A stretch of 8,100 bases of DNA from Alphaproteobacteria bacterium (GCA_005888515.1 VAZR01000191.1:1-8100); one strand, 5' to 3'. Shown: positions 1-7,084, counted from the stretch's first letter. The notes: generated by a model from the sequence alone, not told the origin. Numbers and translations: made by a program.

Positions 1-1821
1 CTGGTCGGCCAATTCCAGCGTCTCGGCCGGATTCATGCCGGCGGTGGGCTCATCGAGCAGCAGTAATTTTGGCCGGGAAGCGAGCGCGCGGGCGATCTCG
101 ACGCGCCGCCGGTTGGCGTAGGACAGGCTGGAGACGACGTGATCGACGCGCGGCATGAGGCGGTTGCCGAAGACCGCCAGAATCTCCATCGCCTTGTCGC
201 GCGCCTCCTGTTCCTCGCGGCGGGTGCGCGGCAGGCGCAACAATGCCTCGACGGCCCCAGTATGGAGCCGCGCATGCATGCCGATCAGCACGTTTTCCAG
301 AACCGTCAGGTTGGGAAAAAGCCGGATGTTCTGGAAGGTGCGTGCAATCCCCCGATCCAGCACGAGATGCGGCGCCAGCCCACCGATCTCCTGGCCAGCG
401 AAGCGGACCCGGCCGCTCTGGGCGGAGACGAGGCCGGTCACCGCGTTGAACAGGGTCGATTTACCTGAGCCGTTCGGGCCGATGACAGCCAATACCGAAT
501 GCGCCGGCATCGAGAGCGACACCTCGCCCAGGGCGACGAGCCCGCCAAACCGCACGGTCAGCCCCGCGATTTCGAGGAGCGGGTCCGAGCCCCGCTCCTC
601 GACCGCGCCCAGCCCTTTTAGGCCTTCGAAGCCGCCGCGGGTCGGGGCGGCGGTCTGCTCCTCGGTCGTCAAGGGCGCGACGCGGCGCGTCGCCGGGATC
701 AGCCCCTCGCGCCGGTACAACATCATGAAGACGAGGATCAGGCCGAAGATCAGCTCGATCGATGAGGCAAGCTCGATGCGCTGAAGCCACTCGACATGAA
801 TGAGACGCCCCAGGCTGTGCAGCCAGCCCGACAGATCCTCGAGAAACCAGGATTGCAGCAGCTGCAGGATCAAGGCGCCGAGTACGACACCCCAGACACT
901 GCCGATGCCGCCGAAGACGATCATGACAAGGATCATGACCGAGACCGGGAAGCCGAACATCTCCGGGGTCGCGGTCTGCAATTTGGCGACGAACAGCGTG
1001 CCGGTCGCGCCGGCAAAGGCGGCGCCCGTGGCAAAGGCGAGAAGTTTCAATTTGGTGCGGTTGACGCCCATCGCCGCAGCGGCGATCTCGTCCTCGCGGA
1101 TCGCCATCCAGGCGCGGCCGATGCGCGAGAATTTTAGCCGCTGACTGGTCAGGATCAGAAAGGCGACCAAGCCCAAGCCGACATAATAATAGGGCGTCGC
1201 GTCGACCCCGAAACTCCAACCGAACAGCTGCGGCGCGGCAACCCCGTTCAGCCCCATCGCACCATTGGTAACGCTTGGTGTATTGCGTGCCACGATCGGC
1301 ACGATCTCGCCAAAACCCAAGGTGACAATCGCCAGGTAGTCGCCCTTAAGGCGCAAGGTCGGGAAGCCGAACAGCACGCCGAAAAACGCCGCGACAAGCG
1401 CCGCGATCGGCATCATCAGCCAGAACGAGACCTGGAAATGCACGACGTCGGCGACGCCCGCCTCGTGGAAGCGCGCGACCAGCCCCAGCCACTGGAACGG
1501 CTCCCAGAAGCTGCTCCAATCCGGGGCGATCTGCCAGGATGCCGCGGCGCCGTAGGTGTAGGCGCCGATCGCGAAGAACGCGGCATAACCCAGATCCAAC
1601 AGCCCGGCGAGGCCGACCACGATATTGAGGCCGAGCGCCAGGGCGGCAAAGGTCAACGCGTTCGCCGCGGCATCGATATCGCCATCATTGCGGTGCGCGA
1701 TCGGAAACAGGACCGCCGCGCCGAACAGGCAAGCGATCGCGATGCGCTCCCAGGTTCTCCGGTCAATCCGGCCGAGCGGCGCGGCGCGGCGAAGCCAGGT
1801 GAAGGTTTCGCCGACGGTCAT
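1..1821 (-). CDS. livM-livG: LivM-LivG fusion: branched-chain amino acid type ABC transporter permease/ATP-binding protein (C-terminus cut by window edge)
   Basis: One uninterrupted frame of 607 codons joins a LivM-type inner-membrane permease to a LivG-type ATPase; I followed the codons through the linker and found no stop or frame change. Residues about 1-375 are hydrophobic permease, including the cytoplasmic coupling stretch AIREDEIAAAAMG near residue 243. Residues about 376-412 are a polar linker. The ATPase follows, with Walker A GPNGSGKST at 448-456, Q-loop Gln near 497 (TFQNIRLF), signature LSYANRRRVEIARAL near 566-580 and Walker B LLLLDEP with Asp590 and Glu591. Only the last part of LivG is missing at the edge. 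The start at 1821 lies 10 bases after the livH stop. No strong Shine-Dalgarno is visible, so translation may be coupled to livH. The protein should form the membrane channel and one of the two ATPases of an uptake system for branched-chain amino acids or related compounds. Fused LivM-LivG proteins are known in alphaproteobacteria. The family call is secure; the substrate is not known. Confidence 0.93.
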   Translation of the reverse strand, partial: MTVGETFTWLRRAAPLGRIDRRTWERIAIACLFGAAVLFPIAHRNDGDIDAAANALTFAALALGLNIVVGLAGLLDLGYAAFFAIGAYTYGAAASWQIAPDWSSFWEPFQWLGLVARFHEAGVADVVHFQVSFWLMMPIAALVAAFFGVLFGFPTLRLKGDYLAIVTLGFGEIVPIVARNTPSVTNGAMGLNGVAAPQLFGWSFGVDATPYYYVGLGLVAFLILTSQRLKFSRIGRAWMAIREDEIAAAAMGVNRTKLKLLAFATGAAFAGATGTLFVAKLQTATPEMFGFPVSVMILVMIVFGGIGSVWGVVLGALILQLLQSWFLEDLSGWLHSLGRLIHVEWLQRIELASSIELIFGLILVFMMLYRREGLIPATRRVAPLTTEEQTAAPTRGGFEGLKGLGAVEERGSDPLLEIAGLTVRFGGLVALGEVSLSMPAHSVLAVIGPNGSGKSTLFNAVTGLVSAQSGRVRFAGQEIGGLAPHLVLDRGIARTFQNIRLFPNLTVLENVLIGMHARLHTGAVEALLRLPRTRREEQEARDKAMEILAVFGNRLMPRVDHVVSSLSYANRRRVEIARALASRPKLLLLDEPTAGMNPAETLELADQ

Positions 1822-1831
1822 TGCGATGAAT

Positions 1832-2761
1832 TCAGGCTCGGGTCGCCGCGGCGCGGCCGAACAGCCCGCTCGGCATGAAAACGAGGACCAAGACCAACAG
1901 CGAGAAGATGATCACATCGGCCCAGCGCGTTGCGAAGAAATGGCCGCCAAGGCTCTCTATCAGTCCGATCAAGATGCCGCCGACCATCGCGCCGGTGATG
2001 CTGCCGATGCCGCCCAAGACGGCCGCGGTAAAGGCGCGCAGGCCCGCGGTATAGCCGATGATGAAGCTGGTGAAATTGTAATAGAGGCCAAAGATCAGCG
2101 CCGCCGCGCCGGCCAGAGCCGAACCGAGAAAAAATGCGGTGATGACGATCCGGTCGACATCGATGCCCATCATACGGGCCGCTTCGGCATCCTGCGCGGT
2201 CGCGCGCATCGCTTTGCCGAGCCGGGTGCGCTCTACGAACAGATGCAAGCCGACCATCAGGAGCAGCGCGATCGCCCAGATCAGCACCTCGCGCAGTTGC
2301 AATGTCGCGCCGCCGATATCCCACCGCACCACCGGCATCGGATTAGGGAAATTCATCGAACCGGCGCCGACGGTCAGCAGGATGACGTTGAACAGAATGA
2401 AGGAGACGCCGATCGTCGTGATCATCGCCGCGGTGCCGCGGACATTGCGCAGCGGGCGCAGCGCGATGCGCTCGATCGCGACGCCGAGCACCCCGGCCGC
2501 CAGCATCGTCACGATAAAGGCAAAGCCGAGCGCCCCCACCAACGCAATACCGCCCAGGACCGTGCTTTGCCCCGAAAGCCCCAGCAGTTCGAGCGCCCAC
2601 ATGCCGATAAACGAACTGACCATGAACACGTTGAAATGCGCGAAATTGATCAGCTCGAGGATGCCGTAGACGAGGGTGAAGCCGAGCGCCAGCAAGGCGT
2701 ACATTGCGCCAAGGCTCAACCCGTTGATGATCTGCTGCAGCAGCACCGGGTCGATGATCAT
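1832..2761 (-). CDS. livH: LivH: branched-chain amino acid type ABC transporter permease
   Basis: A 309-residue inner-membrane permease of normal length for LivH, with about eight hydrophobic segments. It begins MIIDPVLLQQIINGLSLGAM, the usual LivH opening (NGL..G..YALLALG). The early conserved stretch is INFAHFNVFMV at about 38-48, where many LivH proteins have NFAHGEF. The cytoplasmic coupling loop that contacts the ATPase is RTRLGKAMRATAQDAEAARM at 178-197. The glycine-rich segment AVLGGIGSITGAMVGG at about 247-262 is typical of the family. The frame stays open for 41 codons upstream of 2761, but that stretch encodes repeat-derived, non-LivH sequence, so the start at 2761 is chosen. Its ribosome site is weak. 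LivH should pair with the LivM half of the next gene to form the channel. A palindromic repeat pair separates it from livK upstream. Substrate specificity cannot be read from the permease. Confidence 0.94.
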   Translation of the reverse strand: MIIDPVLLQQIINGLSLGAMYALLALGFTLVYGILELINFAHFNVFMVSSFIGMWALELLGLSGQSTVLGGIALVGALGFAFIVTMLAAGVLGVAIERIALRPLRNVRGTAAMITTIGVSFILFNVILLTVGAGSMNFPNPMPVVRWDIGGATLQLREVLIWAIALLLMVGLHLFVERTRLGKAMRATAQDAEAARMMGIDVDRIVITAFFLGSALAGAAALIFGLYYNFTSFIIGYTAGLRAFTAAVLGGIGSITGAMVGGILIGLIESLGGHFFATRWADVIIFSLLVLVLVFMPSGLFGRAAATRA

Positions 2762-2828
2762 GGCGTACCCATACTCATCGACAGCCCTACCCTCGTATTG
2801 CGCTCGATGGATTTCAAAAACTTCCCCT

Positions 2829-2914
2829 TGGCCGGGCTTGTCCCGGCCATCCACGCCTTGAAGCAGGTGTGAAAGTTGAAGCAAAGACGTGGGTGGCCGG
2901 GACGAGCCCGGCCA
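2829..2914. repeat. Paired palindromic repeat between livK and livH
   Basis: Two 27-base arms (2829-2855 and 2888-2914) are inverted copies of each other with 25 of 27 positions matching by hand count, separated by 32 bases. Each arm holds its own small hairpin: stem TGGCCGGG pairing with CCCGGCCA, with 5-base loops CTTGT (2837-2841) and ACGAG (2902-2906). The whole element can therefore fold as one large hairpin or as two small ones. This is the layout of REP/BIME-like interspersed elements common in alphaproteobacterial genomes. Lying in the 180-base gap between livK and livH, it could slow transcription or protect the livK mRNA end, giving more binding protein than permease. That role is inference. 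There is no run of T after the stem in either direction, so it does not look like a standard intrinsic terminator. Confidence 0.85.
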
Positions 2915-2941
2915 CGGAGTACTGGCATCTGACGGGGAACC

Positions 2942-4123
2942 TCATACGGCGGTGAGCAGCGAAATCCGACGAATGCATCGCGAGCTTTGCCGCGCGGCGC
3001 CGAGGTATTTGTACTGATGCAGAACGCTGTCGAGCGGGTGCTTGTCGTCTTTCTTGATCTGGAAGACGCTGACCTCGCGGTTGGTGATGTCGCCATTGTC
3101 GTCGAAGCTGACCACGCCCTGCAGCGTCTTGGTTTTCGAGGCCTGGATCGCGTCGCGGACATTGGCGCGATTGACCTCCTTCCCGCCTTCGGCGACGCGT
3201 TTGACGGCATCGATGATGACGAGCGCGGCGTCATAGGCGGTGATCGAGTAGTTTTCCGGCTGCTGCCCGTATTTCTTGACAAAGGCGTCGACAAACGGCT
3301 TCGCGTCCGGATTGTCGAGCAGGTTCGGCGCGGCGATCGTCGCGTAGAGGCCTTCGGCCGCCGGGAAACCGGCGCCCTTCAGGATCTCGGCGCCATAGCA
3401 ACCGTCGCCGCCGGCGCGGATGATCTTCGGCATGATATCGTAGGATTGCTTGACGACCTTGACCCCGGCTTGCGCGACGCCGCCATAATAAAGCGCGTCG
3501 GGGTTCATCGATTTGATCTTGGTCAAGACCGTCGTGTAGTCGGCCTCTTTCGGGTTCAGTTGGTCGCGCCCGAGCATCTTGATGCCGCGCTTCTCGGCCT
3601 GCTTCTGGAAAGCGTCGGCGATGCCGACACCGTAGGCGCCGCTGTCGTCGAGCACGTAGACCGATTTGACCTTTAGCGTCTCGGCGAAGTAGTTGGCCAT
3701 ATTGGGGCCCTGGAACGCATCGGTCGTCACGGTGCGGAAATAGATCGCCTTGCCGGCCGGCCGGTACTGGCCGGCGAATTTCGGATCGGTGATGTCCGGG
3801 TTGGTTGACGCCGGCGTGATGATCGGCAGATTGCCTTGGCTGAGGATCGGCGACATTGCCTTGCCGGAGCCGCTCATCTGCGGCCCAATCGCGGCGATGA
3901 CGCTGTTGTCGGACACCATCTTGCGGGCATTCGTCGCCGCCTGCGCCGGATCATACTGGCCGGCCGTGGCGGTGCCGTCGTCGAGGATCAGGTACTTGAT
4001 CTTGTAGCCGGCGACACCGCCCTTGGCATTGGCCTCGTCGCTCGCCAGCAGCGCACCGTCCTTGATCAGCTCCGCATCATGCGCATCGGCTCCGGTCACC
4101 GGCAGGTTGATGCCGATCGTCAT
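2942..4123 (-). CDS. livK: LivK-type substrate-binding protein, apparently lacking its signal peptide
   Basis: This is a 393-residue protein of the type I periplasmic binding family for branched-chain amino acid type (HAAT) transporters. It opens directly with the first strand of the mature fold (TIGINLPVTGADAHDAELI, 2-20). Family stretches follow: AAIGPQMSGSGKAMSPIL at 77-94, PIITPASTNPDITD at 100-113, YFRTVTTDAFQGPNMANYF at 128-146 and the second-lobe region VLDDSGAYGVGIADAF at 157-172. Normally a signal peptide of about 20-25 residues precedes this and the protein works in the periplasm. Here the codon just before ATG 4123 is an in-frame TAG, and another in-frame TAG lies a little further upstream, so no in-frame signal sequence exists. 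I expect the Met was once internal and the 5' end was lost. The last 16 residues (RQSSRCIRRISLLTAV) look unlike the usual family end. It sits upstream of livH and livM-livG. The family call is firm; whether the product is exported or functional is doubtful. Confidence 0.88.
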   Translation of the reverse strand: MTIGINLPVTGADAHDAELIKDGALLASDEANAKGGVAGYKIKYLILDDGTATAGQYDPAQAATNARKMVSDNSVIAAIGPQMSGSGKAMSPILSQGNLPIITPASTNPDITDPKFAGQYRPAGKAIYFRTVTTDAFQGPNMANYFAETLKVKSVYVLDDSGAYGVGIADAFQKQAEKRGIKMLGRDQLNPKEADYTTVLTKIKSMNPDALYYGGVAQAGVKVVKQSYDIMPKIIRAGGDGCYGAEILKGAGFPAAEGLYATIAAPNLLDNPDAKPFVDAFVKKYGQQPENYSITAYDAALVIIDAVKRVAEGGKEVNRANVRDAIQASKTKTLQGVVSFDDNGDITNREVSVFQIKKDDKHPLDSVLHQYKYLGAARQSSRCIRRISLLTAV

Positions 4124-4637
4124 CTACTCGAGCATGGCGTGGTCGATGGGCTAATTTTCGCGCCAAAGCCAAGGGCACGGCAAGCCCCAGATGGCAATGC
4201 CTGCGGGGCTGGGCCGGATCCGGAACGCGGTGGGCTTCGGCGGTCGAAAGAGCCGGGAATCGCAAGCGCCGGATCTCGCTCATATCGAAGGCGCCGTCGA
4301 GGATCGCCGCGGGCACGGCGAGCAATAGGCCGGCCGCCAGCAAGCCCCACATGACGAACACGATCGCCCGCTGGTGCGCGATTAGCGTTCGAATGAACGG
4401 CCGATTCGCGTTTCCGACGCTCACCTGGAAGCGCAGCACCGTCAGGACGATCAGCGGCACGGCCGAAAAAGCCAGACCGGCGCACAAGCCAAGCAGCACG
4501 ACCAGTACCCCGATCTGGAGCGCCGGCTCATCGGGGAACAAGCCGAAACCTTCGAGGAGATTACCGCCCCATCCGATCACCAGCAGGCCGGCAAAGAACC
4601 CGCCGGTGATCAGCGCGTGAGCGCGCAGGCTCAGCAT
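4077..4637 (-). CDS. Hypothetical small membrane protein with an anomalous C-terminal tail
   Basis: I do not recognise the family. From ATG 4637 the frame encodes 186 residues. The first 115 or so look like a genuine inner-membrane protein with three hydrophobic segments at about 8-28, 40-68 and 91-113, joined by short loops (for example RFQVSVGNANRPFIRTL). After about residue 120 (near base 4280) the sequence turns into Arg-, His- and Pro-rich text (for example PDPAQPRRHCH) that looks like a wrong-frame translation. It then runs 47 bases into livK in another frame. The natural end is thus probably lost or frameshifted at the junction with livK. An upstream in-frame ATG at 4721 would add 28 polar residues, but it nearly touches the divergent desaturase start, so 4637 is preferred. 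No clear ribosome site precedes either start. The hydrophobic part is likely real coding sequence; the annotated end is not trustworthy. Confidence 0.5.
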   Translation of the reverse strand: MLSLRAHALITGGFFAGLLVIGWGGNLLEGFGLFPDEPALQIGVLVVLLGLCAGLAFSAVPLIVLTVLRFQVSVGNANRPFIRTLIAHQRAIVFVMWGLLAAGLLLAVPAAILDGAFDMSEIRRLRFPALSTAEAHRVPDPAQPRRHCHLGLAVPLALARKLAHRPRHARVDDDRHQPAGDRSRCA

Positions 4638-4724
4638 CGCGTTGCGGCTCAACCGGTGGTTCGGAGTTGCCCGGCCACCACTCGATCCATAGCATGGCCC
4701 TTTTGACGCGGCTCCGGACAAACC

Positions 4725-5525
4725 ATGGGCAGGACGGATGGCGGCCCGCAGCCTGAGCCGCGATCATACCAGATCGACTGGCGCGATCTCGCGGCGACCA
4801 CAGCCTGGGATGCCGTGCGCGAATTGCTGCTGCCGCTGCCCTGGCTTATCGGATCGCTGATTCTCGCCGAACAGCGGCTGTATCCGCTGGCGCTGATCGC
4901 CTCGTTCGTCTTCTTCCTGACGGGGCTGCGCGTCGTGCACGGCGCGTTTCATTACACGCTCGGGCTGCCGCGGCGGGCGACCGATTTGGTCATGTTCGTC
5001 TTCAGCCTGACAATGCTGGGGTCGATGCATGCCGTGCAATGGAACCATCTGCGGCATCATCGGCATTGCCTCAGCGATGACGACATCGAGGCGATGGGCG
5101 CGCGCCGCTCGGCCTGGGGCGCGCTGCTGCTCGGCCCGCGTTTTCCGATCCTGCTGCATCGAGCAGCGCTCGCTGGAGCGAACGGCGCGAAACGCCGCTG
5201 GATCAGCGCCGAGCTGGGCGGCAATCTGGCGGTGGCCGCGCTGGTCTTCGGAGTCTTGTCGTCGGAAATCTTGAGCTATCACCTGCTGGCGATGGGCGTC
5301 GGCCAGTGCATGACCGCGTTCTTCGCGGTGTGGACGGTGCACCACGGCTGCTCACGCGCCGGAACATTGGCGCGAACGGTGCGCAACCGGTTTCGCGCGG
5401 CGGTCACCTTCAGCATGTTCTTCCACCTTGAGCACCATCTTTTTCCGCAGGTGCCGACCGCGCGGCTGCACATCCTCGCCCGCCGCCTCGACGCGGCGGG
5501 GCCGGAACCGCGTCTCATGGTGTAG
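4725..5525 (+). CDS. Membrane fatty acid desaturase family protein
   Basis: A 266-residue integral membrane di-iron enzyme and the only plus-strand gene here. All three histidine clusters of the family are present: HGAFH (His72, His76), HLRHHRH (His108, His111, His112, His114) and HLEHH (His234, His237, His238), plus His206-His207 in WTVHHGC, which may supply another iron ligand. Hydrophobic segments flank the boxes (about 33-48, 54-71, 87-101, 165-180 and 184-203). The C-terminal text FHLEHHLFPQVPTARLHILA is typical of soluble-loop ends in this family. Such enzymes use O2 and electrons from a ferredoxin or cytochrome to desaturate, or less often hydroxylate, lipid or carotenoid chains. No electron donor gene is in view, so substrate and regiochemistry are open. 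It starts 87 bases from the divergent membrane gene start and its stop lies 4 bases from the convergent CoA-transferase B stop, leaving no room for a separate terminator. Confidence 0.88.
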   Translation: MGRTDGGPQPEPRSYQIDWRDLAATTAWDAVRELLLPLPWLIGSLILAEQRLYPLALIASFVFFLTGLRVVHGAFHYTLGLPRRATDLVMFVFSLTMLGSMHAVQWNHLRHHRHCLSDDDIEAMGARRSAWGALLLGPRFPILLHRAALAGANGAKRRWISAELGGNLAVAALVFGVLSSEILSYHLLAMGVGQCMTAFFAVWTVHHGCSRAGTLARTVRNRFRAAVTFSMFFHLEHHLFPQVPTARLHILARRLDAAGPEPRLMV

Positions 5526-5529
5526 TGAA

Positions 5530-6207
5530 TTAACCCCGCATCCGGACCGGCGGGACTTCGTCCGGGATCAGCAGGTTGCAGCCGGTTGTCGCCCTGACCT
5601 GGTCAATCGAGAGACCGGGCGCGATCTCGCGCAACGCCATGCCCTCAGGGGTGATCTCGAACAGCCCGTAATTGGTGATGACGAGATCGACGACGCCTCG
5701 CGCCGTAACGGGGATCGTGCAGCGCTCGACCAGCCGCGGCTGACCGCGCCGCGTCACCTGCTCCATCGCGAGGAAGACGTGCTTGGCGCAAGCCGCGAGG
5801 TCCATCGCGCCGCCGATGCCGCCGCCCTTCTGCCCGGCCATCTTCCAATTGGCGAAATCGCCGTTCTCGGCGACCTCGTAAGCGCCGAGAACGGTCACAT
5901 CGATCCGGCCGCTGCGGATGATCCCGAACGAATCTGCGTGGTGCACGATCGCCGCCTCTGGGTTCAAGGTCACGTGCTGGCCGCCGGCATTGACGAGGTG
6001 GAGATCCTCGCGGCCTGCCCCGGTCAGCGGGCCATAGCCGATGACGCCGTTCTCCGCATGGAAGATGATCTGCTTGTCGCCGAAATTGAAATTCGAGCAC
6101 AGGGTCGGGATGCCGATGCCGAGATTGACGACCCAGCCATCCTGAAACTCCATCGCCACCCGGTCGCACATCTGCTGGCGAGTGAGGCCTTTCGCGCCGT
6201 CGCTCAT
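5530..6207 (-). CDS. 3-oxoacid CoA-transferase family, subunit B
   Basis: A 225-residue beta subunit of a family I CoA-transferase (SCOT/PcaJ/ScoB/AtoA group), of usual length. It has the glycine-rich NLGIGIPTL motif at 28-36 and the block ENGVIGYGP at 52-60, whose Glu52 matches the catalytic glutamate that forms the enzyme-CoA thioester in this family. The conserved glycine segment KGGGIGGAMDLA lies at about 127-138. With subunit A it should move CoA from a donor such as succinyl-CoA to a 3-oxoacid or similar carboxylate in the cytoplasm. Its ATG overlaps the stop of subunit A as ATGA, the classic sign of translational coupling between two subunits made in equal amounts. Presence of the catalytic Glu argues against the IpdAB-type ring-opening relatives. 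Whether the acid is acetoacetate, 3-oxoadipate or another cannot be told from sequence alone, so no gene symbol is given. Confidence 0.92.
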   Translation of the reverse strand: MSDGAKGLTRQQMCDRVAMEFQDGWVVNLGIGIPTLCSNFNFGDKQIIFHAENGVIGYGPLTGAGREDLHLVNAGGQHVTLNPEAAIVHHADSFGIIRSGRIDVTVLGAYEVAENGDFANWKMAGQKGGGIGGAMDLAACAKHVFLAMEQVTRRGQPRLVERCTIPVTARGVVDLVITNYGLFEITPEGMALREIAPGLSIDQVRATTGCNLLIPDEVPPVRMRG

Positions 6208-6971
6208 CGTGCGTTCCTATCGGCTTCCAGTTTCGCGATTTCGGCCGGGCGCTGCGGCCACCAGCCCTCGGGCGGTGGCGGGATCTTGACCATGCGGTGC
6301 ACGAAGATGCCCGGCAGGTGCACATCGTCCGGGTCGATCGCGCCGACCGGCAGGATGTCCTCTTCGACCTCGACGATCGTCACCCTCGCCGCCATGGCCA
6401 TCAGCGGATTGAAATTGCGCTGCGAGCGGCGGAAGCGGAGATTGCCGAATGCGTCAGCCTGGTAGGCGCGGATGAAGGCGTAATCGAGCGGCAACGCCTC
6501 TTCCAAGAGGTATTCGCGCCCGTTGAAGACGCGCGTCTCGCGGCCCTCGGCCAATTCGGTACCGACCGCCGCCGGGGTATAGAAGGCGGGGATGCCGGCG
6601 CCGGCGGCGCGCATCCGCTCGGCCAGGGTACCCTGCGGCACCAGCTCGGCGTCGATCAGCCCCTTCTCGTAATATTCGCTGAACACGAGCTTTTGCGACG
6701 CGCGGGTCGGAGCGGTGAACGAGCAGATGACCTTCTTCACCTGGTCGTTGCGGATCAGCCATTCCATCGTCGGCGCATCCGACGGCATGGTCGAACCGCC
6801 GCGCGTCCCGTTCGAGACGCAGGTCAGCCCTTTCGCGCCCTGTTTCGACAGCGCCTCGTAAAGGTTGATCGGCATGCCGACGACTGCGAAACCGCCAAAG
6901 CCGATCGTCGAGCCGTCGGGGATATCGGCAACTGCATCGGCGAAGCTCGGATAGATTTTGGATTTAGACAT
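6204..6971 (-). CDS. 3-oxoacid CoA-transferase family, subunit A
   Basis: A 255-residue alpha subunit of a family I CoA-transferase. It begins MSKSKIYPSFADAVADIPDG followed by the family glycine motif TIGFGGFAVVGMPINLYEAL at about 22-41. Later family stretches are LVPQGTLAERMRAAGAGIPAF near the middle and PLDYAFIRAYQADAFGNL, the usual 'A...D..GN' region. The C-terminal part IPPPPEGWWPQRPAEIA is a lineage-type tail. The start at 6971 is supported by GGAGG at 6976-6980 four bases upstream; the open frame continues to 7022, but those 17 extra codons are read through a palindromic repeat and are rejected. It forms the enzyme with subunit B, which starts in the overlapping ATGA. The preceding gene is a cupin, 113 bases upstream, with a repeat pair between. 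Exact acceptor acid is unknown. Confidence 0.92.
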   Translation of the reverse strand: MSKSKIYPSFADAVADIPDGSTIGFGGFAVVGMPINLYEALSKQGAKGLTCVSNGTRGGSTMPSDAPTMEWLIRNDQVKKVICSFTAPTRASQKLVFSEYYEKGLIDAELVPQGTLAERMRAAGAGIPAFYTPAAVGTELAEGRETRVFNGREYLLEEALPLDYAFIRAYQADAFGNLRFRRSQRNFNPLMAMAARVTIVEVEEDILPVGAIDPDDVHLPGIFVHRMVKIPPPPEGWWPQRPAEIAKLEADRNAR

Positions 6972-6975
6972 CGTT

Positions 6976-6980
6976 CCTCC
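6976..6980 (-). promoter_or_regulatory. Strong ribosome binding site of CoA-transferase subunit A
   Basis: GGAGG on the minus strand, four bases before ATG 6971. It decides this start over the longer frame reaching into the repeat. Confidence 0.8.
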
Positions 6981-6994
6981 CGCGACTCCCAATT

Positions 6995-7076
6995 CGTCAT
7001 CCCGGCGCAGGCCGGGATCCACTCTTCCGTCGCACGAAGAGCGGACAAGTGGGTCCCGGCCTTCGCCGGGACGACG
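6995..7076. repeat. Paired palindromic repeat between cupin and CoA-transferase A genes
   Basis: Two 28-base arms (6995-7022 and 7049-7076) are inverted copies matching at 25 of 28 positions by hand count, with a 26-base spacer. Each arm contains a small hairpin, CCCGGC-N4-GCCGGG, at 7001-7016 and 7055-7070. Translated, the arms give the familiar repeat peptides WIPACAGMT and VPAFAGT, a signature of a widespread alphaproteobacterial interspersed repeat. It fills most of the 113-base gap between the cupin stop (7085) and the CoA-transferase start (6971). It might partly terminate transcription or stabilise the upstream mRNA; there is no T-run that would make it a standard terminator. The core differs from that of the repeat at 2829-2914, so two repeat families are present with the same paired layout. 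Confidence 0.85.
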
Positions 7077-7084
7077 ATGTGTGC

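Noticed and set aside
461..1219. Minus-strand open frame of 252 codons within livM-livG
   Set aside because: It is Arg/Asp-rich and in a different frame from the permease/ATPase, which reads without a break over the same bases.
1625..2872. Long open frame on the plus strand (415 codons) opposite livM and livH
   Set aside because: Its product is rich in Arg, Asp, His and Gln with no domain sense, while the minus strand here encodes clear LivM and LivH; it is a GC-rich antisense shadow.
2762..2884. Upstream extension of livH to 2884
   Set aside because: It would translate the repeat arm and non-family text; LivH homology begins at the Met at 2761.
2829..2914. Intrinsic terminator
   Set aside because: Strong GC hairpins but no following T-run on either strand; the nested pair layout fits an interspersed repeat better.
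4703..4708. TTGACG resembling a -35 box ahead of the desaturase
   Set aside because: A matching -10 would fall inside the coding region; no convincing promoter could be placed in the 87-base divergent gap.
6972..7022. Upstream extension of CoA-transferase A to 7022
   Set aside because: The extra 17 residues come from the palindromic repeat and a strong GGAGG precedes the 6971 start.
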